A DNA stretch of 18,531 bases from ZC4RG35 sp964388105 (GTDB lineage: Bacteria; Actinomycetota; Acidimicrobiia; Spongiisociales; ZC4RG35). The notes under the pieces are model-generated. The model was not told where the DNA came from. It was given only the letters and a program-made list of their open reading frames with translations, and did not search any database. Positions 7,092 through 14,462 of the stretch are shown one piece after another. The stretch lies in the NCBI GenBank assembly GCA_964388105.1, contig CAYLYQ010000039.1, positions 1 through 18,531 of the forward strand. Reading direction: 5' to 3'. The position numbers and the translations under genes are program-made. The first letter of the stretch is position 1; each line of letters opens with the position of its first letter.

Positions 7092-7862
7092 TCACTCCGG
7101 AAAAACCGTCCGCTGCAGCTTCCTCATGCCCCCCAGCCAGCGTTCGTAGTCGTTGGCCTTGTTGCGGAAGAAGTCCGCGACCTCCGGGTGGGGAAGGATC
7201 AGGAACCTCTCGTCGGCGATCGCCTCCACCACGGCGTCCGCCACTTGGGCGGGGTCGATGGCCTGTGGGCCCAACAGCGTCTCGAACTCGGTCGCGGCGT
7301 CGAGCAACCGCGTCCGGACGCCCATGGGGCAGAGGGCGGAGACCTTGACGCCGGCGTCCCCGTAGGTGATCGCCAGCCATTCGGCGAAGCTCATCGCCGC
7401 GTGCTTGGTCACGGAGTACTGGGCGGCCTTGAGGTTGGTGAGCAGGCCCGCGGCGGAGACCGTGGCCAGGAAGTAGCCCTCGCCTCTCGCCACCCACCCC
7501 GGCATGAGGTACCGGGCAGCGTGGACGTGTGACATCACGTTGACGTGCCACATGCGGTCCCACTCCGCAGGGTCGGTCTGCTCGTCCCCGATCATGCCGT
7601 AACCGGCGTTGGCGCAGAAGAGGTCGATGGGGCCGAATCGATCCTCGGTCTCCTCGACGAGCCGCCGGTTGGCCTCGGGATCGGAGACGTCGAGTGTCAC
7701 GGCGTGGGCGCCGAGGTCGCCCGCCACGCGCTCCACCCGGTCGGGCTGGAGGTCGGCCAGCACCAACGCCCGCGGCGACTCCTTGGCGAACCGGCGTGCC
7801 ATGCCTTCGCCGATGCCGCTGCCGGCTCCGGTGATCACTACGACTCTGTCGGTGAGTTCCAC
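7092..7862 (-). CDS. Short-chain dehydrogenase/reductase (SDR)
   Basis: A 256-residue classical SDR: cofactor motif TGAGSGIG (11-18), LDVSD adenine-site motif around 57-61, NAG (85-87), Asn108, and catalytic Ser136, Tyr149 and Lys153 (YSVTK). A cytosolic NAD(P)H oxidoreductase acting on a hydroxyl/keto group; substrate unknown. GTG at 7862 is chosen because it is the only start that fits the family N-terminus; it lies 4 nt after the TGA of the acyl-CoA dehydrogenase. No strong Shine-Dalgarno is visible, so expression probably depends on coupling. Sitting between an acyl-CoA dehydrogenase and a ketosynthase, it could act on a 3-hydroxy/3-keto acyl intermediate; this is inference. Confidence 0.9.
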   Translation of the reverse strand: MELTDRVVVITGAGSGIGEGMARRFAKESPRALVLADLQPDRVERVAGDLGAHAVTLDVSDPEANRRLVEETEDRFGPIDLFCANAGYGMIGDEQTDPAEWDRMWHVNVMSHVHAARYLMPGWVARGEGYFLATVSAAGLLTNLKAAQYSVTKHAAMSFAEWLAITYGDAGVKVSALCPMGVRTRLLDAATEFETLLGPQAIDPAQVADAVVEAIADERFLILPHPEVADFFRNKANDYERWLGGMRKLQRTVFPE

Positions 7863-7866
7863 GGGC

Positions 7867-9642
7867 TCAACGGATCGCTTCGAGGAGTCCTGGACCTGCC
7901 TTGATGGTGGGCACCAACCCCGCCGCCGTCGGGAGGATGTGCTCCCCGAAGAAGCGGGCGTGCGCCACCTTGGCGTCGAGGAAATCCTGCGAGTAGCCGT
8001 TCGTGGTCTCCCGAGCGGCAACCGCCTGCACCGCCATCAGCCACCCGGCGGTCACCAGTCCGAACTGCTCCAGGTAGGGCGTGGCCGCGGCGAGGACTGT
8101 GTCGGTCTCACCGGCACCGAGACGGGCGCTCAGCCACTCGGTGGTGTCGGCGAGGCCCTGGACCGCCGAGGTGAGCCGATCCCGAAAATCGCCGAGGTCG
8201 GGGTGATCGGACATGCGGTCCATCACATCGGCCATGCCGGCTATGAAACGAGACACGGTGTCCCCGCCATCAATCGGCAGCTTGCGTGTGACCAGGTCGA
8301 TCGCCTGGATCCCATTCGTTCCCTCGTAGATGGGGGCGATCCTGATGTCCCGGTAGTGCTGGGCGGCCCCTGTCTCCTCGACGTAGCCCATGCCGCCGTG
8401 GACCTGGATGCCCAGTGACGCCATCTTCACGCCGGTGTCGGTGCACCACGCCTTGACCACCGGGGTGAGCAGGGCAAGGAGGTTCGATGCGCGGTGCCGC
8501 TCGGCTTCTTCCTCCGAGCGGTTCGCCAGGTCGCCCTGGCGGGCGGCGAAGTAGACGAGAGCCCGCATCGCCTCGGCGCTCGCCTTCATCGTGGCCAACA
8601 TCCGCTTCACGTCGGGGTGCTCGATGATGGCGACCTCCTCCGACCCGCCGGGGCGGCGGCTCTGTATGCGCTCACGGGAGTAGGTCAGGGCCTGCTGGTA
8701 GGCGCGCTCGGTGATGGCCAGGCCCTCGACACCCACGCCGATCCGCGCGGTGTTCATCATGGTGAACATGTTCCGCATGCCCTCGAACTCGTTGCCGACC
8801 AGCCAGCCGACCGCCCCGTCGCCCTCGTCGCCGAAGGAGACGACGCAGGTCGGGGAGGCGTGGATCCCGAGCTTGTGCTCGATGCTGACGATCCGGTAGT
8901 CGTTGCGTTCGCCGGGCCGGCCGTCCGGGCCGGGGATGAACTTGGGGACGAGGAACATCGAGATCCCCTTGGTCCCCGGTGGTGCGTCGGGGGTCCGGGC
9001 CAGGACCATGTGGATGATGTTGTCGGCCAGGTCGTGGTCGCCCCAGGTGATGAAGATCTTGGTGCCGAAGAGGCGGTAGCTCCCGTCGTCCTGCGGCAGG
9101 GCTCGCGTGCGGATCGTCCCCAGGTCGGATCCGGACTGCGGCTCGCTGAGCTGCATCGTGCCGGTCCACTCCCCGCTCACCAGCTTCTCGAGGTAGGTGC
9201 CCCGGAGCTCGTCGGATCCGTGCCTGAGGACCGCCTCGACCCCGGAGTGGGTCAACATCGGCGCCAGCGAGAACGCCATGTTGGCGGCCTTGAACATCTC
9301 GTTGATCGCTACGCCGACCACGTAGGGGAGCCCGCCACCGCCCCACTCGCTGGGCAAGGCGGCGGCAGCCCAGCCGGCCTCGACATAGGCCTGGTACGCC
9401 TGCTTGAACCCCTGTGGCGCCCGCACGCTGCCGTCCTCGTCGAGCACCGAGCCCTCCTGGTCCCCGGGGCGATTGAGAGGGGCGATCACCTCGGAGAAGA
9501 ATCGACCCGCCTCGTCGAGGATGTCGGCGACGGTGGCGGGGTCGGCGTGTTCGAATCCTCCGAGCTTGGAGATCTCCTCCAATCCGGCGATCTCGGTGAG
9601 AGTGAACTTCATGTCCTCCGTGGGGGCTACGAAGTCGGTCAT
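7867..9642 (-). CDS. Acyl-CoA dehydrogenase, long (FadE5/AcdA-like)
   Basis: 591 residues, longer than the usual 380-residue acyl-CoA dehydrogenase because of N- and C-terminal extensions typical of the very-long-chain-type actinobacterial group. Visible landmarks are the FAD/substrate motif MQLSEPQSGSDLGTIRTRA (163-181), IFITWGDHD, the QVHGGMGYVEE helix (413-423) and catalytic Glu440 in IYEGTNGIQAIDL. It should oxidise an acyl-CoA to the trans-2-enoyl-CoA, passing electrons to ETF. The ATG at 9642 overlaps the sirtuin stop by 4 nt (ATGA). There is no clear ribosome site, consistent with coupling. Chain length is not predictable. Confidence 0.94.
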   Translation of the reverse strand: MTDFVAPTEDMKFTLTEIAGLEEISKLGGFEHADPATVADILDEAGRFFSEVIAPLNRPGDQEGSVLDEDGSVRAPQGFKQAYQAYVEAGWAAAALPSEWGGGGLPYVVGVAINEMFKAANMAFSLAPMLTHSGVEAVLRHGSDELRGTYLEKLVSGEWTGTMQLSEPQSGSDLGTIRTRALPQDDGSYRLFGTKIFITWGDHDLADNIIHMVLARTPDAPPGTKGISMFLVPKFIPGPDGRPGERNDYRIVSIEHKLGIHASPTCVVSFGDEGDGAVGWLVGNEFEGMRNMFTMMNTARIGVGVEGLAITERAYQQALTYSRERIQSRRPGGSEEVAIIEHPDVKRMLATMKASAEAMRALVYFAARQGDLANRSEEEAERHRASNLLALLTPVVKAWCTDTGVKMASLGIQVHGGMGYVEETGAAQHYRDIRIAPIYEGTNGIQAIDLVTRKLPIDGGDTVSRFIAGMADVMDRMSDHPDLGDFRDRLTSAVQGLADTTEWLSARLGAGETDTVLAAATPYLEQFGLVTAGWLMAVQAVAARETTNGYSQDFLDAKVAHARFFGEHILPTAAGLVPTIKAGPGLLEAIR

Positions 9643-10427
9643 GCGCGCATGCTAGGTGAGGCGGTCAGGCGGGCCACCAGCTCGGGGAGCACCGAGCCGA
9701 TGGCACTGTCGATCTTGAACGTGGCCAGACGGTCGGCGTCGGTGGCGCCCAGGTTGACGATGACCATCGGGAGCGACTTCTGCGCCGCACGCATGACGAT
9801 CTCGGCGGCCGGCCATACCGAGACCGTGGAGCCCACGACGAGGACGGCGTCCGCGATGCTGAGGAAGAAGTGGGCCTTGGTCATCTCGTCCGGCGGCAGC
9901 GACTCGCCGAACATGATCACATCGGTCTTGACCAGGCCGCCGCACTGCGGGCAGTGGGGATCCTCCTCGCCGGCGTCGACCCACTCCAGCACCGTCGTGG
10001 TGGGCCACTGTGCTCCGCAGTCGAGACAGCTGGCGGTCCGGACGCTCCCGTGGAGCTCCGCGACCTGCTCTTCGCTCAGCCCGGACAGGAGGTGGAGGCC
10101 GTCGACGTTCTGGGTGACGACCCCGCAGAGGAGGCCGGCCCGGTCCAGGGCCACGATGGCGTCGTGCCCGGTGTTGGGGCGGGCGGGAGAGCGTGCGCCC
10201 CAGAGGAGCCCTTCCGCATGCATCCGCCACTTCTCCACACGGAGGTCGCGGTTGGCGTGGTACCTCGTGATCGTGAAGTCCTCCGGATCGACCCGCGTCC
10301 ACAGGCCGTCGGGGCCGCGGAAGTCCGGAATCCCCGACTCGGTCGACAGCCCGGCACCGGTGAACACCAGGATGCGCTCCTTGCCCCGGAGGATCTCGAA
10401 AGCCGACTCGATGACGTCGATGGGCAC
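9639..10427 (-). CDS. NAD-dependent protein deacylase, Sir2 family
   Basis: A 262-residue sirtuin with every class hallmark: GAGLSTESGIPDFRG (24-38), TQNVDGLH (105-112), catalytic His126, the zinc tetrad Cys134, Cys137, Cys159 and Cys162, then the VVGSTVSVWPA NAD loop (198-207). It removes acyl groups from lysines using NAD. The Tyr-x-x-Arg pair that marks Sirt5/CobB desuccinylases is not evident; the segment instead reads around WRMHAEG (67-73). A GTG at 10427 is the only reasonable start before the core; the next in-frame ATG at 10526 lies inside the divergent PLP gene. It is the first gene of the lipid operon and overlaps the acyl-CoA dehydrogenase by 4 nt, making that enzyme a natural candidate target. 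Confidence 0.92.
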   Translation of the reverse strand: MPIDVIESAFEILRGKERILVFTGAGLSTESGIPDFRGPDGLWTRVDPEDFTITRYHANRDLRVEKWRMHAEGLLWGARSPARPNTGHDAIVALDRAGLLCGVVTQNVDGLHLLSGLSEEQVAELHGSVRTASCLDCGAQWPTTTVLEWVDAGEEDPHCPQCGGLVKTDVIMFGESLPPDEMTKAHFFLSIADAVLVVGSTVSVWPAAEIVMRAAQKSLPMVIVNLGATDADRLATFKIDSAIGSVLPELVARLTASPSMRA

Positions 10428-10448
10428 TACCGAAGTCTGCTCTAGGCT
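10421..10448 (+). promoter_or_regulatory. Candidate leaderless promoter of the PLP enzyme gene
   Basis: TGGGCA (10421-10426, 4/6 to -35) and TAGGCT (10443-10448, TANNNT) are 16 nt apart. The hexamer ends 6 nt before the GTG at 10455, so transcription would start at or beside the start codon. The 27-nt spacer to the sirtuin GTG must also hold the divergent promoter, for which CAGACT (10433-10438, minus) is a weak candidate. Confidence 0.5.
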
Positions 10449-10454
10449 GACACC

Positions 10455-11681
10455 GTGAGCAAGGGCGACCGGCCTCTCGATCCTCAAACCACTTCGGTCT
10501 CGGCCGGTAACGACCCGGCACGCCACGGGGGATCATTGAGGGTTCCGCTCTACGAGACCTCGACCTATGTCTTCGGGTCGGCCGAAGAGGGCCGTCGTTA
10601 CTTCGAGGTCGTCTACGGAGGCGCTGATCCGGAGGGCGCAGACATCGGGTTCAGCTACAGCCGCCTCGATGCCCCCAACCTGCGGGTGGCCGAGGCGCGC
10701 ATCGCCGCCTGGGAGGAGTGCGAGGCGGCCGCGCTGTTCAACAGCGGCATGGCGGCGCTGGCCACGATCTTCCTGCGCCATCTCCGTCCCGGCGATCTGG
10801 TCCTCTACTCGACCCCGGTATACGGCGGCACGGCGACACTGTTGCGCGACCTCATGTCCGACCTCGGCGTCGTCGCCGTCGCCTACGGGCCCGACGACTC
10901 AGCCGACGACCTGGAGCGCCTCCTGGACGGGCGAACGCCGGCGATGATTTACGTGGAGTCACCGGCCAACCCGACCAACGACATCTTCGACCTCGACATG
11001 CTCTCCGGGTTGGCGAAACGGCACGGAGCAGTCGCGTTGTGTGACAACACCTTCCTCAGCCCGGTGTTCCAGCGGCCTGTGCGCCACGGCTTCGACCTGA
11101 TCGTCCATTCGGCCACCAAGTACCTGGGCGGCCACTCCGACCTCACCGCAGGTGCGGTTGCCGGTCGGGCCGAACTGATCGAGCCGCTGCGGAAGCTCCG
11201 CTACCAGATCGGGTCGACCGCCCAGCCCTGGACGGCCTGGCTCCTGACGCGCAGCCTGGAGACCCTCCAGGTCCGTGTCGAGCGGCAGGCGGCGACGGCC
11301 ACCTCTGTGGCGGGGTTCCTGGCGAGCCACCCCAAGGTGACGCGGGTGTTGCACCTGAGTCTCCTCGGCCCCGACGACACCGGCTACGACGCCTACAAGA
11401 GGCAGTGTCTCGGCCCGGGCGCGATGGTGACTTTCGACGTCGCCGGCGGCGAGGAGGAGTGCTTCCGGTTCCTCGACGCCCTGCAGTTGATTCGCCACGC
11501 CGTCTCTCTCGGCGGAACCGAGACCATCGTGTCCCAACCCTGGAATGCGAGTCACTTCTCCATTCCGGACGAGGAGAAGCTCGCCCAGGGAATCAGCCCC
11601 TCGACCGTGCGCATGTCCATCGGGTTGGAGTCGCCCTCCGACCTGATCACCGACCTCTCGGCTGCACTCGACCGCGCATAG
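10455..11681 (+). CDS. Cys/Met metabolism PLP-dependent enzyme (trans-sulfuration family)
   Basis: 408 residues of fold-type I aminotransferase-like enzyme. Landmarks: YSRLDAPN (68-75), FNSGMAAL (95-102), VESPANPT (167-174), Asp197 in DNTF contacting the pyridine nitrogen, and the PLP-binding lysine Lys222 in HSATKYLGGHSD. The family includes cystathionine gamma-synthase, cystathionine lyases, O-acetylhomoserine sulfhydrylase and methionine gamma-lyase. The methionine gamma-lyase cysteine (YGCT) is Gly here (VYGGT, 122-126), which argues against that activity; the exact reaction cannot be fixed. A GTG start at 10455 is supported by a -10 hexamer 6 nt upstream rather than a Shine-Dalgarno. It is followed by a hairpin terminator and stands alone as a monocistronic unit. 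Confidence 0.9.
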   Translation: MSKGDRPLDPQTTSVSAGNDPARHGGSLRVPLYETSTYVFGSAEEGRRYFEVVYGGADPEGADIGFSYSRLDAPNLRVAEARIAAWEECEAAALFNSGMAALATIFLRHLRPGDLVLYSTPVYGGTATLLRDLMSDLGVVAVAYGPDDSADDLERLLDGRTPAMIYVESPANPTNDIFDLDMLSGLAKRHGAVALCDNTFLSPVFQRPVRHGFDLIVHSATKYLGGHSDLTAGAVAGRAELIEPLRKLRYQIGSTAQPWTAWLLTRSLETLQVRVERQAATATSVAGFLASHPKVTRVLHLSLLGPDDTGYDAYKRQCLGPGAMVTFDVAGGEEECFRFLDALQLIRHAVSLGGTETIVSQPWNASHFSIPDEEKLAQGISPSTVRMSIGLESPSDLITDLSAALDRA

Positions 11682-11694
11682 GTCGCACAGCCCA

Positions 11695-11720
11695 TATCCG
11701 CCACGCTCCGTGGGCGGATA
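11695..11720 (+). terminator. Hairpin after the PLP enzyme gene
   Basis: TATCCGCC (11695-11702) pairs perfectly with GGCGGATA (11713-11720) around a 10-nt loop, 13 nt after the stop codon. No T-run follows, so it may terminate weakly or protect the 3' end. Confidence 0.4.
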
Positions 11721-11799
11721 ATGACCCAGCGCGGTATCAACAACTTGCCCGCCATTGCCTTGGCCGGACGCGGGCAGAGAGAGCTCCCTACCCGGAGCC

Positions 11800-11835
11800 G
11801 TGGGGGTGGTCCTGTCTCGACGGGACCGCCCCCAC
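11800..11835 (+). terminator. Strong intrinsic terminator-like hairpin
   Basis: Thirteen-base arms 11800-11812 and 11823-11835, all paired with one G-U, with a 10-nt loop and followed by TCAGTTT. This is the most stable-looking hairpin in the window and closes the PLP gene's transcript before the membrane-protein gene at 11885. Confidence 0.65.
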
Positions 11836-11870
11836 TCAGTTTGGAGGTTCGGCCCCTGGCACTAATGGGG

Positions 11871-11876
11871 TAGATT
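11871..11876 (+). promoter_or_regulatory. Candidate -10 element of the SPC membrane protein gene
   Basis: TAGATT ends 8 nt before the ATG at 11885, leaving a leader of at most a base or two. No convincing -35 was found. The geometry resembles the other near-start hexamers in this window. Confidence 0.4.
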
Positions 11877-11884
11877 CAGGGCTC

Positions 11885-12673
11885 ATGGAGATCCTGATCG
11901 CGTCGGCAGTGGCCGTGGCGGTGGTCGCGGCAGTCCGCGGCACCTGGTCGCCCTGCGGTGTGTCCATGCTCTCGTCGATCACCCCCCTCACCGAGACCGG
12001 CCGCGGCAACCGTTACTGGAAGACGGTCGTCTGGTTCATCCTCGGAACCATCGCGGGTGGCGCCACCCTGGGCACCCTCGCTGCGGGGGGAGCGGTTCTC
12101 GTGCGTGCCGTCGATCTCCCGATCGGCGCCGCGCTGGCGGCGGCTGCGCTCGCCGCCGCCGTCACCCTCGCATCCGACCTGAGCATCGGCGGCTGGCGGC
12201 TCCCGTCCAACCCCCGGCAGGTGAACCGGTCATGGCTCGATCGCTACCGGTCGTGGGTCTACGGCCTCGGCTTCGGATGGCAGCTCGGGGTGGGCGTCGC
12301 CACCTTCGTCATGAGCGCCACGGTCTATCTGATGGTGGTGCTGGCGGCGCTCTCCGGCCGGCCGCTCTTCGCATTCCTAGTCGTCACCGGCTTCGGCCTG
12401 ATCCGCGGCCTTGCCATCCTCCCGGGCGCCAATGTGCGCACCTCGGCCGGGCTCATGAACCTGCACCGTTCGATCGAGCGCTTCCGTCCCACCAGCCGTG
12501 CCGTGGCGGTGGCGACCCAGATCGCCGTCGTCGGTGTCGTTCTCACCGAGTTGACGGGTGGCGTCTTCGGAGTGGCAGTGGCCGGTGGGCTCGCCGCCCT
12601 GGCCTGGGCGATGCGCCGCTCGCTGCGCGATCCTGCACCGAAGCTGAGCCAGGTCGAAGCCGCTTCCCGCTGA
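11885..12673 (+). CDS. Polytopic membrane protein with CcdA-like SPC motif, function unknown
   Basis: 262 residues with about six hydrophobic segments, near 4-17, 46-72, 78-97, 130-156, 160-180 and 206-243. Directly after the first segment is RGTWSPCGVSMLSSITPL (18-35), which recalls the SPC...P motif in helix 1 of CcdA/DsbD electron carriers. The second redox cysteine expected in the matching half is absent: Cys24 is the only cysteine. So the resemblance may be structural only, and a thiol-electron role is doubtful. No thioredoxin or cytochrome c gene is adjacent. The ATG at 11885 is preferred because a strong terminator lies just upstream, so longer in-frame starts are not credible. It converges on hmuV with a 3-nt gap. 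Confidence 0.8.
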   Translation: MEILIASAVAVAVVAAVRGTWSPCGVSMLSSITPLTETGRGNRYWKTVVWFILGTIAGGATLGTLAAGGAVLVRAVDLPIGAALAAAALAAAVTLASDLSIGGWRLPSNPRQVNRSWLDRYRSWVYGLGFGWQLGVGVATFVMSATVYLMVVLAALSGRPLFAFLVVTGFGLIRGLAILPGANVRTSAGLMNLHRSIERFRPTSRAVAVATQIAVVGVVLTELTGGVFGVAVAGGLAALAWAMRRSLRDPAPKLSQVEAASR

Positions 12674-12676
12674 GCC

Positions 12677-13450
12677 CTAGAGCAGGACCAGCGGAATCTC
12701 TCGGTCGGGATGCGGAATCACCCTGAGCGGCGTCCGGTACACCCGGGACAGCAGTTCTCCGTCGAGGACCTCCCATGGAGACCCCTCGGCGACCACCCGG
12801 CCCCGATCGAGGAGGCAGAGCGTTGTGCAATGCCGGGCGGCGGCGTTGAGATCGTGGATGACGGACACCACCGTCGCGCCGGATGCCGCCGCCAGCTTGG
12901 CTTCCTCGAGGACCAGCTCGGTGTGGCCGATGTCGAGTGAGGCCGCGGGCTCGTCGAGAAGGAGGACGGGCGTGTCCTGGGCGAGCACCCTGGCAAAGGC
13001 CACGCGGGACCTCTCCCCAGTGGAGAGGGTGCCATGAACGCGCTCGGCGAGATGGGACACGTCCGCCCGGCGCATGGCGGACTCCACCAAACGGCGATCG
13101 TCATCCGCCGACACCGTCGGGTCATGCCGGTGGGGGTACCTGCCCATGGCGACGACCGTTCGGACGTCGAAAGGCAGTCTCGCGTCGGCCGAGTCCGTGA
13201 GCACCGCTCGAAGCGTTGCCAGCCGCCCCGGTTCGACGCCTCGCACATCCTCCTCGCCGATGGTGACGACTCCGGTTTGCGGATGGTTCTCACCGGCGAG
13301 AAGCCCGACAAGTGTGGTTTTGCCGGATCCGTTGGGGCCCAGCAGGCCAAGATGCTCCCCCGGCCTGACCTCGAGCCGAACTCCTTCGAGGCGAAACTCA
13401 TCGATCGATTGTGTCACATCGTTCGCGACCAGCGTCGTGGCATCAGGCAC
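12677..13450 (-). CDS. hmuV: Heme-type ABC transporter ATPase with variant motifs (HmuV-like)
   Basis: A 257-residue ATPase of the FecE/BtuD/HmuV group: Walker A GPNGSGKTT (38-46), Walker B LLLDEP (163-168), H-loop His199 in VIHDLN. Two usually fixed positions differ. The signature is LSTGE (142-146) instead of LSGGE, and the Q-loop, normally RAVLPQ in HmuV, reads RAVLTD (81-86), so no glutamine is present there. Both lie at the ATP or permease interface. GTG at 13450 has a GGAG 5 nt upstream and overlaps the permease end by 8 nt. It is the last gene of the uptake operon and would power import of heme; cobalamin or siderophore cargo cannot be excluded from this subunit alone. Confidence 0.9.
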   Translation of the reverse strand: MPDATTLVANDVTQSIDEFRLEGVRLEVRPGEHLGLLGPNGSGKTTLVGLLAGENHPQTGVVTIGEEDVRGVEPGRLATLRAVLTDSADARLPFDVRTVVAMGRYPHRHDPTVSADDDRRLVESAMRRADVSHLAERVHGTLSTGERSRVAFARVLAQDTPVLLLDEPAASLDIGHTELVLEEAKLAAASGATVVSVIHDLNAAARHCTTLCLLDRGRVVAEGSPWEVLDGELLSRVYRTPLRVIPHPDREIPLVLL

Positions 13451-14462
13451 GTCGACTCCGGGAGACCAGCCAAACGAACAGCGGCCCGCCCACCACGGCG
13501 GTGACCACTCCGACCGGCAACTCGATCGGTTCCAGGAGGAGGCGGGCCAGGACGTCGGAGCCGACGAGAAACGCCGCTCCCGCGATCATGGCTGCCGCGA
13601 GCACTCCTCCGTGACCAGGCCCGGCCAGTGGTCGCACCAGGAAGGGAATGAGAAGCCCGACGAAGAGGACGATGCCGACCGGGCCGACGGTGGCGCCGAC
13701 CGCGGCACCGACGACGATGTAGAGGATGGTGGCCACCAGGTCGACGTCGACGCCGAGCTGGCGAGCCTCTCGGTCGCCGAGGGCCAGGATGTCGAGGAGG
13801 CGCCGGGATGAGATCAGGACCGCCAGACAGGTAGTGACGATGAAGGTGACGGTCCCGAGCCCGCGCCAAGTAGCCCCGGCGAGACTGCCGAGCAGCCAGA
13901 ACTCGATGGGTGGCACCACTGTCCGATCGAGACCGAAGACGACGAAGCCAACCCAGGCGCTTAAGGTCGTTCCGAGGGCCGCACCAGCGAGCACGAGGCG
14001 AGGACCGTCGAAGGTCATGGTTCGACCGAGGCGTCGAACGACGAAGGCTGTCAGCACGCCCGCTGCCGCACCCCCGGCGATGGCCCCCTGCAAGCCGCCG
14101 GCCGATGCTCCGAGGGCGGCTCCGATTGCGGCACCGGGTCCGATGCCGAGCAGGTGCGGGTCTGCGAGCGGGTTTCGTAGGACTCCTTGGAGGGCCACGC
14201 CCGCGGCGCCGAGAGTGGCGCCGACAATGATCCCGAGCAGGGTTCGCGGGGTTCTGATGCCCCACACCACTGAGTCAGCCTGGCCCGCCACCGGGTCGCC
14301 CGGACCGACTCGGCGCGCCAGGACTCGCAGGGCTTCGGAGAGGCCGACCTGTACCGCCCCCTGGGTGAGCGAGACGAGTGCCATCGCCGCTGCGACCAGC
14401 CCGAGCCCGCCGATGAACCAGCGGGCGCGGGACTTCTGCTTCTGGGCCTCGTCGGCGCTCAA
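13443..14462 (-). CDS. hmuU: FecCD-family ABC permease (HmuU-like)
   Basis: A 339-residue inner-membrane permease of the FecCD/BtuC family, normally 9-10 helices. The diagnostic block RTPRTLLGIIVG...ALQGVLRNPLADPHLLGIG lies near 69-107, and the late GPVGIVLFVGLLIPFLVRPL helix-turn that contacts the ATPase near 263-282. The start is TTG at 14462, overlapping the hmuT TGA (TTGA); no nearby ATG or GTG fits the usual N-terminus, and no good Shine-Dalgarno is seen, so it relies on coupling. It forms the membrane channel between HmuT and HmuV. Confidence 0.92.
   Translation of the reverse strand: MSADEAQKQKSRARWFIGGLGLVAAAMALVSLTQGAVQVGLSEALRVLARRVGPGDPVAGQADSVVWGIRTPRTLLGIIVGATLGAAGVALQGVLRNPLADPHLLGIGPGAAIGAALGASAGGLQGAIAGGAAAGVLTAFVVRRLGRTMTFDGPRLVLAGAALGTTLSAWVGFVVFGLDRTVVPPIEFWLLGSLAGATWRGLGTVTFIVTTCLAVLISSRRLLDILALGDREARQLGVDVDLVATILYIVVGAAVGATVGPVGIVLFVGLLIPFLVRPLAGPGHGGVLAAAMIAGAAFLVGSDVLARLLLEPIELPVGVVTAVVGGPLFVWLVSRSRRA

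Noticed and set aside
9640..9651. 12-bp perfect palindrome CATGCGCGCATG at the sirtuin/ACAD junction
   Set aside because: Formed by the last sirtuin codons and the next start codon; alternating CG/AT palindromes this short are expected by chance in high-GC DNA.
8494..10458. Plus-strand open frame of 654 codons opposite the acyl-CoA dehydrogenase and sirtuin
   Set aside because: Antisense to two genes with intact catalytic motifs, and no recognisable domain or ribosome site.
11405..11884. In-frame upstream extension of the SPC membrane protein gene to 11405
   Set aside because: The extension overlaps the PLP gene and crosses a 13-bp terminator hairpin; a promoter hexamer and sensible N-terminus lie at 11871-11885.
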